Assembly: GCA_020633825.1 (NCBI GenBank)
Contig: JACKCV010000007.1
Coordinates: forward strand, 1 to 64,000
Direction: 5' to 3'
Source: Fibrobacteria bacterium
GTDB taxonomy: Bacteria > Fibrobacterota > Fibrobacteria > UBA5070
Length of the DNA stretch: 64,000 nucleotides
The stretch's first letter is position 1; every line of letters begins with the position of its first letter. The translations under genes were made by a program, and so were the position numbers. Under the pieces are notes generated by a model that was not told where the DNA came from, ran no database searches, and saw only the letters and a program-made list of their open reading frames with translations. Below, piece after piece: positions 16,937 to 29,845 of the stretch.

Positions 16937-16942
16937 AATGTA
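16937..16942 (-). promoter_or_regulatory. TANNNT -10 element, leaderless start of bamD
   Basis: TACATT on the minus strand ends 9 nt before the ATG at 16927, without a ribosome-binding site between. On the other side of this gap three ATTGG repeats (about 16990, 16999, 17020) precede nifJ and could be operator sites. Confidence 0.35.
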
Positions 16943-17078
16943 GTCTCCCGCGGTCGGTGCGCCCTCCCCACCTCTCCCTCAAGTGGAAAATTGGATCGAT
17001 TGGTCCGAAAGACTTCCTAATTGGACTCCAGCATCTTAAATTTCCCGGAGCCGTTAATCCGGAAAGGGGAAATCTGGC

Positions 17079-20632
<3,554 letters not shown>

Positions 20633-20636
<4 letters not shown>

Positions 20637-21640
20637 TGGTCCAGACCAACACGACCTGGATGGGTCTGTCCCTGCGCAACCCGCTGGTGGCTTCGGCATC
20701 CCCCTTGACCCGCAAGGTCGAGGGGGCGAAGCGGCTGGCGGATGCCGGGGTGGGTGCCATCGTGATGTATTCCCTGTTCGAGGAGCAGTTCCTCCACGAA
20801 TCGAAGGAATTCGACCATTTCCTGTCCCGGGCCACCCACGCCCATCCCGAAGCGTTGGACTACTTCCCCGACCTGGGGAACTACAACCTTGGCCCCGACG
20901 AGTACCTCAAGCATCTCGAGCAGGTGGTCAAGTCCGTCGACGTCCCCGTGGTGGGCAGCCTCAACGGGTGCACCAAGGGCGGCTGGACCGAATGGGCCAA
21001 ACGCATCGAGGAAGCGGGAGCGCAGGCTCTCGAGCTGAACGTGTACCAGGTCGCCTCCGATCCCGATATCACCAGCGGAACCCTCGAGGAGAAGCTCGGT
21101 GATCTCGTGGTGGACGTCGCCAGTCGGGTGAAGATCCCGGTGAGCGTCAAGCTTTCCCCCTTCTTCACGTCCCTTCCCAATCTGGCGTGGCGGATCACCT
21201 TGGCCGGAGCCAAGGGCGTCACCTTGTTCAACCGCTTCCTGCAGCCGGATCTCGATCCGGACCAGTTGGCGGTCGTTCCCCAGGCGACCCTCTCCAGCTC
21301 CGACGACCTTCGCCTGCCCTTGCGGTGGACCGCCATCCTGGCGGGGCGGGTTCCCGCCCAGATCGCCCTTTCGGGCGGTGTGCACAACGCGAAGGACTTC
21401 GTGAAGGCCGTCATGGCCGGTGCCCAGGTGGTCCAGGTGGCTTCGGAGCTTCTCCAAAACGGGCCTCAGCGCGCGCGGGAGATCGTCGACGGCGCCGTGG
21501 CCTGGATGACCGAGAAGGAATACGACTCCTTCGACCAGATGCGCGGCTCCATGAGCCAGGCGAAGGTCGCCGAGCCTTGGCTGTTCGAACGGGCGCACTA
21601 CATGAAGGCCCTTTCCTCGTTGGACGATCGGTTCGTCTGA
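20633..21640 (+). CDS. Dihydroorotate dehydrogenase-like flavoprotein coupled to nifJ
   Basis: A 335-aa protein of the class-1 DHOD-like TIM-barrel family (FMN). It opens GLSLRNPLVASASPLTRKVEGAKRL, has ELNVYQVASDPD and VSVKLSPFF, and ends with a phosphate-binding-type segment (IALSGGVHNAKDFVKAVMAGAQVVQVAS). Proteins of this type often follow PFOR genes in anaerobes, and the ATGATG start here overlaps the nifJ stop. It is probably not the pyrimidine-pathway PyrD; a redox partner role beside PFOR is likely but unproved. An intrinsic terminator lies just downstream. Confidence 0.85.
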
Positions 21641-21666
21641 CCGTTCCATCCCAGCCATGAACCACG

Positions 21667-21703
21667 AGCCCGTCCCGGAATCCTCCGGGGCGGGCTTTCT
21701 TTT
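21667..21703 (+). terminator. Rho-independent terminator of the nifJ operon
   Basis: AGCCCG...CCCGGA and TCCGGG...CGGGCT form a long stem, followed by TTCTTTT. It lies 26 bp after the DHOD-like stop. Confidence 0.85.
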
Positions 21704-21909
21704 GGGAATCCCCGTCCACGACACGGGGGGCGCCGGCGGTAGGATCTCGGTCCCTGCCACCGGCCCGATTCCCCGGGACGATTCCGGAACCACCTCAAGA
21801 CGGATTCCGTGATCCCGGATCCGCGTTGCGGATCCCCGGTGCCGTCGGCGGGGAGGTTTCCGGTTCCGTCCGAGTCAACAATTTGTGGCCAAGGAGCCCC
21901 GGAAACTGG

Positions 21910-21915
21910 TACAAT
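21910..21915 (+). promoter_or_regulatory. TACAAT -10 element with GG before it
   Basis: GGTACAAT ends 8 nt before an ATG at 21924, the same arrangement as before the subtilase gene at 42758. Bases 21704-21909 hold GC-rich inverted repeats and no gene. Confidence 0.4.
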
Positions 21916-21923
21916 CGGCGTCA

Positions 21924-22049
21924 ATGATCCCTTCCTCGCCATCCAAGCGACGTCCGAGTCCCGATCGCGGGACCGTTCCCGGCCGTCGGCGCCGCAAGGT
22001 CGGGGCGTCGGGTGGTCGATGGACGGTTTCCGTCGAAGGACGGTGGTGA
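21924..22049 (+). CDS. Possible 41-aa basic leader peptide
   Basis: A short frame rich in Arg, Lys, Ser and Pro (begins MIPSSPSKRRPSPDRG) starts 8 nt after a TACAAT box and ends one base before the GTG start of the next gene. This arrangement would couple the two by reinitiation. No family is recognised, and the composition is also compatible with non-coding GC-rich DNA. Confidence 0.3.
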   Translation: MIPSSPSKRRPSPDRGTVPGRRRRKVGASGGRWTVSVEGRW

Positions 22050-22050
22050 C

Positions 22051-22788
22051 GTGGGGGTGTTCCCGAGACATCAGAAGCCTGCGCCGAAGCCCGCTTCCAA
22101 GGCTTCGGCGGGGAGCTTCGTGATCCCGATCCTGGGCTTGGCCTTGGTGGGGTTCCTGGCGGTCTCCATCGCGCGTTCGATCAAGGTCGCGAGTCCCGCT
22201 CCCGTGTCCAGGATCGATGCCTGGATGCAGCGGCCGTCGGCCGCGAGCGCTTGGGACGGTTTCCGTCACATGCGGACCCCGTCGGCCGAGGAGTTCCTCG
22301 GCACGGTTTGCAGACCCCTCGGGGAGGATTCGGGGTTGGCCAGGGTGGCCAGGCCCGAGGATCGTGTCGACTCCGTCCTGGCCATCCTCCGTCCGGACGC
22401 CACGGAGCCGGAGCGGATCGAAGGGCTGGAGGGGCGTCTCGGCGAGACCTACGGGGTGGCTTTGAAGGGGCGTGTTTCGGAGGGGCTCACCCTCGGGGAG
22501 CTGCTGGCGATCATCAACGGTCTTGCGGTGAAGGGGGCTTCCGGATCTGTGACGAAATCCGTCAAATCGGGAGCCGGGCCTTCGGGGCCCCAAGGCGATT
22601 TCGAGGCTCTCCGCAGGATGGACAGCCTGAAGGCGTACGTCTCCCGCGCCGAGGAGCTGGATCGACGCCGTCGTTCGGATTCCCTGGCGGTCGCCTTGCG
22701 GACGAAGGCGATCCTCGACTCGCTCCGCTCGCTGGGTGTGTCCATACAGAATTCGGAACTGAGGGGCACCCGAAGCTCCGCACCCTGA
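22051..22788 (+). CDS. Hypothetical membrane-anchored protein
   Basis: A 245-aa protein with a basic Pro/Lys/Ala N-terminus, one membrane segment at about residues 22-43 (FVIPILGLALVGFLAVSIA) and a helical, charged extracytoplasmic part ending in a coiled-coil-like stretch (RRMDSLKAYVSRAEELDRRRRSDSLAVALRTK). I recognise no family. The start is uncertain: GTG at 22051 follows AAGGACGG; GTG at 22012 would add 13 residues. It stands alone between the nifJ operon and the giant protease. Confidence 0.55.
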   Translation: MGVFPRHQKPAPKPASKASAGSFVIPILGLALVGFLAVSIARSIKVASPAPVSRIDAWMQRPSAASAWDGFRHMRTPSAEEFLGTVCRPLGEDSGLARVARPEDRVDSVLAILRPDATEPERIEGLEGRLGETYGVALKGRVSEGLTLGELLAIINGLAVKGASGSVTKSVKSGAGPSGPQGDFEALRRMDSLKAYVSRAEELDRRRRSDSLAVALRTKAILDSLRSLGVSIQNSELRGTRSSAP

Positions 22789-22957
22789 TCCTCGTCCATC
22801 CGGAGTGATGCCGGAAATTGGCCGTGGGTCGCGGCAAGCGGGACCCGGGATTTGTCGCCAAGGGCCGGAAACCAGACCGATGGTCCTATCCTCGAAACGG
22901 CACTTCAAGAAGCATCGGGGCGAAATCCGTGCGGAACACGCCAGCGGCATCGCACAG

Positions 22958-22986
22958 TTGCCATTTGGCACCGGTTTGCTTTATCT
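22958..22986 (+). promoter_or_regulatory. Promoter candidate for the M4-S8 protease gene
   Basis: TTGCCA (22958-22963), a 17-bp spacer and TTATCT (22981-22986). It would give a leader of about 200 nt before the ATG at 23192. The gap 22789-23191 otherwise shows no gene; it is AT-richer toward the protease, as promoter regions here tend to be. Confidence 0.4.
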
Positions 22987-23191
22987 TGTTGAACGTATCC
23001 TGATCGGCATCCCCTACGGGAAGGGTCTTCCCTGGATCCCGATCCACTCCCACTCGCACCACAACAATTCCACGCAAGGGACCTGAATTCCTGGCATCGT
23101 GTCGCACGTGCTCTTCGCATGGTGAGGCATACCCCAGGAATTTTTCCGGACGCTTGGATTGTGTTTTGAACCTCGCTGGATTGGAGTTCAA

Positions 23192-26100
23192 ATGTCCAAC
23201 GTCCTGAGTCGCATACACGGCACCTTTGCCCTGGGAATCGCCCTAGTGATGGGGTTGGGCAGCACCGCCGCGGCCATTCGCCCGCACTCCGAAGGTGATC
23301 AAGGAGCCAAGGCTCGTCATCAGGGCGTCCGCGCACACGGGAACGCACAGGATCCCTGGGCGCGTGGGTTTCGCCAGCAAGTTCGCCCGGAGAATTTCAC
23401 CCGCGAAATCGGGGACTCCTGGGTGGGGCTCCGGGTCCCCATGGCCCAAGCGGACCTCGGGGCCTGGATCGGCGAACGCCTCAATCAGTCCCTCCGGCAG
23501 AGGGGGACCTACCTGCAGGTCGACCGTGTTGCCAAGGACGACCTGGGATGGAGCCATGTCCGTCTGCAGCAGATGTCGGCAGGGATGCCTCTGATCGGAT
23601 CCCAGATCCTGGTCCACGTCGACCCTTCGGGCGTGGTGAGGTCCGTTGGCGGTCGTTTGCATTCGAAGTTGAAACTCTCGAACAAGCAGGTGCTCGGTGC
23701 GAAGGAGGCCGGTTCGCGTGGACTCGGCCAACTCCTGGATCCTTCCGCTTCCAAGGTGCTTGGGTCCCCCCGTTTGGTGATCTTGGACGGACTCGTTTCA
23801 TGGGAAGTCCAACTTGCCGACGAGGCAGGGAAGCCGGAATTCCTGGTATACCTCGACGCCCAGACCGGCGCTGTGATCCACGAGCGAGGGCTGAAGGTCC
23901 ACGCCGTTCCTGATCCCGCAGGCAACTCCGCGACCGTCACCGGCGACCTGCTCGCCGGCGAAGGAGGGGCTTCCGTTCAGATCCAGGGCTGGAGCAACCT
24001 GGACGGGACCCACTTTCTCCATTCCTCGCCCGCCAAATGGGGCGTCTACGACGAAGATGCAGCGGCCTGGTCCCAGAAGGCCTCCGCTAGCTGGGGTTCC
24101 TCCGATCCCGCCGCCGTGAGTCTGGCGAACAACATGCAGGCCGTGCAGGAATACACCTCCACCGTGTTGGGACGGAATTCCTGGAACGATGTCGGAAGTC
24201 TCCTGCAAGCGACCGTTCATGTGGGAACCTCCTACGTCAATGCCTACTGGGATGGCAGCACCCTGAATTTCGGGGATGGCAACGGGGTCGATGCCGCACC
24301 CTTGACCGTTCTCGACGTCGTGGCCCACGAATTCGGCCATGCCATCACGCAGTCCACCTCCGATCTCGTGTATTCCTACGAATCCGGTGCCCTGAACGAA
24401 TCCTACTCCGACATCATGGGTGTCCTGGTCGAGTTCCATTCCCAACCAGATGGTCGGATTGCCTATCCCGGGCGCACCGCGAGCGCCGGTGATTGGCTGA
24501 TGGGAGAGGATTGCTGGCTTTCGGATGTCGCCCTCCGCGACCTCCGGGACCCCCAACGATACGGGCAGCCCTCCTACTACCTCGGGACCAATTGGTATAC
24601 CGGATCGAGCGACAACGGTGGCGTCCACACCAACAGCGGTGTCCAGAACCATGCCTTCTACCTCCTTTCCGAAGGGGGATCGGGAACCAACGACGGACAC
24701 CCCTACGCGGTCACCGCGCTTGGAATCGAAGCGGCGGGACGCGTGGCCATGTACGCCAACATGTACCTGTTGACCAGTGGTTCCAATTACCAAGATTCCC
24801 GCGACGCCTGGATCCAGGCCGCATCCGTTCTGGGGATCGCCACCGAGCCGGTGGAACAGGCATGGGCCGCGGTGGGTGTTCTTCCCCAAGTCGCGGTTCC
24901 TGTCCTTGGACCGGAAATCCTCGAAGGTGGAACCATCGCCCGAGGACTCTCGAAGGCATTCTCCTTCACCTTGTTCAACCAGGGAACCGGCGTCCTGCAA
25001 GTGGATTCGATCAAGATCACCGGAATCCATGGAACGTACTCCGGTCTGCAGTCGTTCACTTTGGCCGGGAACCAGAACCGCGACCTGGTCGTTCTATGGG
25101 ATGCAACCACGGATGGGGCCTTCGAAGAAACCATCCGGGTTTGGGCCGATCACGCCCAGGATCCCGCTGCGCAGGCCTTGCTCCGCGTCCGTGTCGGCGA
25201 CCCGGCTTCCTTGGTGGTCACACCGCTATCCATCCAGCGTTCGATGCTGGTCGGCGAGACCGCGCAGGACCAGCTCACCCTTCGCAATGAAGGGGTCGCG
25301 GATCTCCAATGGACCCTCTCCGAGGAATTCCCCACTTCTCTGGTCGCTCCCGTCGTGTATTCCGCGGCCCACCACCGTTTGCGGGAAAAGGGAGAGCTGA
25401 GCCTGGCCGGCAAGCCTGTGCAAGGCCTCCGGGGAGGCCCGGACGCGGCCGGCTACCGTTGGATGGACTCCAACGATCCGGCTGGCCCTCGTCCTGCCTG
25501 GTCCTCGATCGCCGCTACCGGCAACTTGCTCTCGACGGTTTCCAATTGCGACGATTGCTACGAATCCGTCACGTTCCCCTTCCCCTTCCACGGCTCGACC
25601 TGGCCCAGCGTCTACGTGTCCTCGAACGGATACGTGACCGTCGGGGCGGGAGCCTCGACCTACTCGAACGTTCCCCTGCCATCGACCTCCGCTCCGGCCA
25701 GCATGATCGCCCCCTACTGGGACGACCTCTATCCCGGATCCCAGGGGAACGTGTACGCCGAGGTCCGTTCCGATCGCCTCATCGTCGAATGGAACAATGT
25801 CCGCTTGTACGGCGGTTCCGAGAGCGTCACGATGCAGGCGCACTTGTTCCGCAACGGTCGGATCGAATTCCAGTATCTGTCTGTACCGACCACGAGCTCC
25901 TACACGGTGGGAATCCAGGATCCCACTCGTGCGATCGGCTTCTCGGTGGCGTACAATGCCATCTACCTGGGCGCGAACATGGCCATCGCGATCCAGAAGG
26001 GCTCCTCCTGGCTGTCGGTTCCGACCACCTCCGGAACCTTGGCCGGCGGAGAGGAGACCACCGTGGCTGTCGAGTTCGACGCCGCGAATCTCACCTCGGG

Positions 26101-29100
26101 TTTGTATTCGACCACCCTCAAGGTGGAGCCCGCCGATGGTAGCGGGGCTTCGGTCCGCGTTCCGGTGTCGATCGATGTGCAGGGTTGCAGCACCCTCCAA
26201 TTGGTTCAAAGCGAACTGACCTTCCCGTCCACCTGGGTCGGATCCGCCGTCACGGCCTCCGTGCAACTGACCAACAATTGCAGCGATGCAGGTTCCGTGG
26301 TCACCCTGAGTGGACTGCCCGGCACCGTCACCCATACGGGAACTCTGCCCCTTGAGGTGGCGCCCGGAGCCACCGAAGATCTCGTTCTCCAGTTCGCCCC
26401 CACCACCGTGGGAGCTCTGGATGTCACGGTCGAACTCGGCCTGGCCGATCAGGATGGCACCGTTCTCCCCTTGCACCTGACTGGCCTGGCGACGCTTCCG
26501 CCCCAGGCGAGTCTGGATCCCACGAGCATGCTCTTCCAGGTGGAAGCGCATTCGGCTCCCGTGGATCAGGTCGCGGTTTTGAGCAATCTTGGCGGGTCCG
26601 AGCTGACCTGGTCCGTCGAATCCATCCAATCCACCGACGTCCGGGCGATCACCCAGCAGTGGCTTCCCGCGATTCGTCGCGACCTCATGAAGTCTGCCGC
26701 CACCTTGGCGCATCCTTCCGTCCCGGGTCGGGCCATCGTCGGTCTCAAGCCTGGCGCCGCGGCCCTCTCCTCTTCGGCTCTGAATTCCCTGGGAATCCAG
26801 AGCGTGAAGGAGCTCGCGATCGCACGCAGGCCTGGAGAGAAATCCCTCGCCTTCAAGGGGCGGAGTCTGGTGCTCGTCTCCTGGAATCCCAACGATGTCA
26901 CCCAGGAGTCCATGCTGGCAGCCCTGGAGGCCGATCCGTCGGTGGATTACGCCGAGCCGGACTACCTGATCCAGGTCGAACGCATTCCCAACGATCCCTC
27001 GTTCTCCAGTCTGTACGGCATGCACAACAGCGGTCAGACCGGTGGACTGGTCGATGCGGACATCGACGCACCGGAAGCATGGGAAGAAACCACCGGCAGT
27101 GAATCCGTTGTGGTCGGGGTGATCGACACCGGCATCGACCCCTTGCATCCGGATCTCGTGGACAATCTTTGGACCAATCCGGGGGAGATCGCCGGGAACG
27201 GCATCGACGATGACGGAAACGGGTACATCGACGATATCCATGGCTGGGATTTCGCCTACGACGACAACGATCCCACCGACGGTCACGGTCACGGAACCCA
27301 TTGTGCCGGAACCATTGCGGGACGTGGAAACAATGGCGTCGGTGTGGCCGGAGTGATGTGGCAGGCCCGCGTCATGGCTCTGAAATTCCTCACCGATGCC
27401 GGATCGGGCTCCACCTCGGACGCCATCGACGCGGTCTCCTACGCGACGGCGATGAATGTTCCCGTTACCAGCAACAGCTGGGGAGGCGGCGGGTTCTCCC
27501 AAGGACTGCTCGACGTCATCAGCGTCGGTGGACTTTTCGTGGCCGCAGCCGGCAACAATGGATCCGACAACGACTCCTATCCGTTCTATCCCTCCTCGTA
27601 CCTCGCCGACAACGTGCTGTCGGTGGCCGCGACCGGCTCCACCGATGCGCTGGCCTCGTTCTCCAACTGGGGGTTGACCTCCGTGGACCTCGCGGCTCCC
27701 GGCGTTTCGATCTACTCCGCCGCTCCGGGGGGAGGGTACCAGTACATGTCGGGCACCTCGATGGCCACCCCCCATGTTTCGGGCGCGGCCGGGTTGGTCC
27801 TCGCGAAGAATTCCTCCCTCTCGCCGGTGGAACTGAAGCAGATCTTGATGTCGTCGGTGGATCCCATCTCCTCGGTGGCTTCCCGAGTCGTTTCCGGTGG
27901 ACGTCTGAACGTCGCCAACGCGTTGCGGGCCACCAACGGTGGAATCGTCACGGTGAGTCCGCGCGGACCTGGCTCGATCCTGCCGGGTTCCAGTCAAGAA
28001 TTGACCGTCACCGTCGATCCATCCTCCTTGGATGCCGGCACCTACCATGCCAACGTCGTAATCCGCTCGAACGATCCCAATCTCCCCGCGATCTCCTTGC
28101 CGATCACGATCGATGCAACCGGGAACGCCTGCACGGGCCTCACGGCGACTCCCGCATCCCTGGATTTCGGCTCGGTTTCCCTGGGACAGCAGGCTGAACT
28201 GGAGGTGGTCCTCCAGAACAGCTGTGCGGAAGCGGTGACCCTCGCTCTCGCCCAACCCTTGGCAGCTCCCTATGCCCTTGTGGCTCCGCTGCCGACCAAC
28301 ATTCCGGCCGGTGGGGAGGCGACCATCGCCATCCAATTCCAGCCCAGTGAAGTCGGCGCCTTCAACGGACTCTTGGCGATCTCGAGCGCGTCCGCCATCG
28401 GAGGCCTCCTGGAAGTGGCGATGCAGGGTTCCGCAGTCGGAGTCCCCGGGATCGAGGTCTCGCCAGCGAGCTTGTCCTTCGAAGCCGTTGCAGGAGAATC
28501 CGACGCAGGAGCTCTCCACATCGCCAATCCTGGAACCGGTCCCCTGACCTGGCAGTTGGAAGGGGCTCGGACGACCGAGCCTCCCACCCCCACCACTTGG
28601 CTGCAAGCCTCGACCCTGTCCGGGGTACTTCAGCCAGGCGAAGCCGTGGACGTGGACATCACCGCCTCCGCCGCGCTTCTGGCAGCCGGAACCTACGACC
28701 TGGATCTGACGGTCCGCCACGACGCTTCCGGTGACGCCATTGTGGTGCCGGTCCAGTTCCTGGTCCATCCCGCAGTGGTCCATTTCCAGCTCACGGCGAG
28801 TGCGGGCGTCGGCGGGACCATTTCCCCAAGTGGGGAGGTTTCCGTTGTCGCCGGATCCAATCAGACCTTCGTCATGACCCCCGACCTCGGATACCGTGTC
28901 AGTGCGGTGCTCGTGGATGGCATTTCCGTGGGAGCGCCGTCGAGCTACACCTTGTCGAACGTGCAGGCCAACCATACGGTGGTGGCACAATTCGCTCCCA
29001 ATCCTCCGACCGAACTTTGCGAGGTGAAGGGGATCCCCACCGCCACCGGTTGGGTGGTTCGCAATGCTTGGAATGATGCCGCCAACGGATCCGGTGTTCG

Positions 29101-29845
29101 GGCCGCTCCCGATGCGATGGAAATCATCCATCGCCAATGGGGCAAGACCGATCTCTGGGTGATCGGAAACGCCGACCGGTTCTCCTTGGTCGCCGGCAAG
29201 GAATACACCTTGAGTTTCGAGATCCGAAACAGCGCGGCGGGTGCATTCCAAGGACTGTCCTGGGGATGGGCGACCGGCCTGAACTGGGACTCCCCGATTC
29301 TGCAAGGGACGGCTGCCACCGTGTCGGGCTCCTTCCCCTCGAGTGGATATCGCACCGTTGAGATTCCCTTCACCGCGGCGGCCACGGGCTCCTTTGCCCT
29401 CGCCTTGCGACTGGCCTGGACCTCCCAGCCGGGAGCGGAGTTCCACGGGTTCGTGAAGAACATCAAGGTGTGCGAACCCTCGACAACCCCTTCCTACACC
29501 ATCACGGCCAGTGCGGGGGTGGGCGGCACGATCACTCCTTCGGGAGAGATCACCGTGATCGAAGGGGGCAGCGCTTCGTTCGAGGTCGCGGCCTCCTCGG
29601 GGTACACTATCCTGGATGTGACCGTGGACGGCGTGAGCCAGGGCGCGGTGAGCACGGTGTCTTTGACAAATATCGTCGCCAACCACACGGTGTCGGCGAC
29701 CTTCCGTGCGATTCCTTCCTACACCATCACGGCCAGTGCGGGGGTGGGCGGCACGATCACTCCTTCGGGAGAGATCACCGTGATCGAAGGGGCAGCGCTT
29801 CGTTCGAGATCGCGGCCTCCTCGGGGTACACCATCCTGGATGTGA
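23192..29845 (+). CDS. Giant secreted dual protease: M4 metalloprotease + S8 subtilase + repeats (N-terminal part, before a frame break)
   Basis: An exported protein that reads 2217 aa before a premature stop. In order: signal peptide (GTFALGIALVMGLGSTAAA); FTP/PepSY propeptide (about 50-230); thermolysin-type M4 domain with VAHEFGHAIT near 378 and the third zinc ligand in GALNESYSDIMG near 404; choice-of-anchor/BACON-like beta domains; a beta-rich domain with YVSSNGYVTVG; an I9-like prodomain; and an S8 domain with Asp (GVIDTGIDPLHPD, near 1310), His (GHGHGTHCAG, near 1366), oxyanion Asn (AAAGNNG) and Ser (GTSMATPHVSG, near 1520). BACON-like domains, a beta-sandwich with DLWVIGNADR and the InlB-like repeats follow. 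One missing G at 29789-29792 breaks the frame; repaired, the protein runs to 31827 (2878 aa). AT-rich upstream DNA and TTGGAG set the start. It probably degrades protein outside the cell. Confidence 0.88.
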   Translation: MSNVLSRIHGTFALGIALVMGLGSTAAAIRPHSEGDQGAKARHQGVRAHGNAQDPWARGFRQQVRPENFTREIGDSWVGLRVPMAQADLGAWIGERLNQSLRQRGTYLQVDRVAKDDLGWSHVRLQQMSAGMPLIGSQILVHVDPSGVVRSVGGRLHSKLKLSNKQVLGAKEAGSRGLGQLLDPSASKVLGSPRLVILDGLVSWEVQLADEAGKPEFLVYLDAQTGAVIHERGLKVHAVPDPAGNSATVTGDLLAGEGGASVQIQGWSNLDGTHFLHSSPAKWGVYDEDAAAWSQKASASWGSSDPAAVSLANNMQAVQEYTSTVLGRNSWNDVGSLLQATVHVGTSYVNAYWDGSTLNFGDGNGVDAAPLTVLDVVAHEFGHAITQSTSDLVYSYESGALNESYSDIMGVLVEFHSQPDGRIAYPGRTASAGDWLMGEDCWLSDVALRDLRDPQRYGQPSYYLGTNWYTGSSDNGGVHTNSGVQNHAFYLLSEGGSGTNDGHPYAVTALGIEAAGRVAMYANMYLLTSGSNYQDSRDAWIQAASVLGIATEPVEQAWAAVGVLPQVAVPVLGPEILEGGTIARGLSKAFSFTLFNQGTGVLQVDSIKITGIHGTYSGLQSFTLAGNQNRDLVVLWDATTDGAFEETIRVWADHAQDPAAQALLRVRVGDPASLVVTPLSIQRSMLVGETAQDQLTLRNEGVADLQWTLSEEFPTSLVAPVVYSAAHHRLREKGELSLAGKPVQGLRGGPDAAGYRWMDSNDPAGPRPAWSSIAATGNLLSTVSNCDDCYESVTFPFPFHGSTWPSVYVSSNGYVTVGAGASTYSNVPLPSTSAPASMIAPYWDDLYPGSQGNVYAEVRSDRLIVEWNNVRLYGGSESVTMQAHLFRNGRIEFQYLSVPTTSSYTVGIQDPTRAIGFSVAYNAIYLGANMAIAIQKGSSWLSVPTTSGTLAGGEETTVAVEFDAANLTSGLYSTTLKVEPADGSGASVRVPVSIDVQGCSTLQLVQSELTFPSTWVGSAVTASVQLTNNCSDAGSVVTLSGLPGTVTHTGTLPLEVAPGATEDLVLQFAPTTVGALDVTVELGLADQDGTVLPLHLTGLATLPPQASLDPTSMLFQVEAHSAPVDQVAVLSNLGGSELTWSVESIQSTDVRAITQQWLPAIRRDLMKSAATLAHPSVPGRAIVGLKPGAAALSSSALNSLGIQSVKELAIARRPGEKSLAFKGRSLVLVSWNPNDVTQESMLAALEADPSVDYAEPDYLIQVERIPNDPSFSSLYGMHNSGQTGGLVDADIDAPEAWEETTGSESVVVGVIDTGIDPLHPDLVDNLWTNPGEIAGNGIDDDGNGYIDDIHGWDFAYDDNDPTDGHGHGTHCAGTIAGRGNNGVGVAGVMWQARVMALKFLTDAGSGSTSDAIDAVSYATAMNVPVTSNSWGGGGFSQGLLDVISVGGLFVAAAGNNGSDNDSYPFYPSSYLADNVLSVAATGSTDALASFSNWGLTSVDLAAPGVSIYSAAPGGGYQYMSGTSMATPHVSGAAGLVLAKNSSLSPVELKQILMSSVDPISSVASRVVSGGRLNVANALRATNGGIVTVSPRGPGSILPGSSQELTVTVDPSSLDAGTYHANVVIRSNDPNLPAISLPITIDATGNACTGLTATPASLDFGSVSLGQQAELEVVLQNSCAEAVTLALAQPLAAPYALVAPLPTNIPAGGEATIAIQFQPSEVGAFNGLLAISSASAIGGLLEVAMQGSAVGVPGIEVSPASLSFEAVAGESDAGALHIANPGTGPLTWQLEGARTTEPPTPTTWLQASTLSGVLQPGEAVDVDITASAALLAAGTYDLDLTVRHDASGDAIVVPVQFLVHPAVVHFQLTASAGVGGTISPSGEVSVVAGSNQTFVMTPDLGYRVSAVLVDGISVGAPSSYTLSNVQANHTVVAQFAPNPPTELCEVKGIPTATGWVVRNAWNDAANGSGVRAAPDAMEIIHRQWGKTDLWVIGNADRFSLVAGKEYTLSFEIRNSAAGAFQGLSWGWATGLNWDSPILQGTAATVSGSFPSSGYRTVEIPFTAAATGSFALALRLAWTSQPGAEFHGFVKNIKVCEPSTTPSYTITASAGVGGTITPSGEITVIEGGSASFEVAASSGYTILDVTVDGVSQGAVSTVSLTNIVANHTVSATFRAIPSYTITASAGVGGTITPSGEITVIEGAALRSRSRPPRGTPSWM

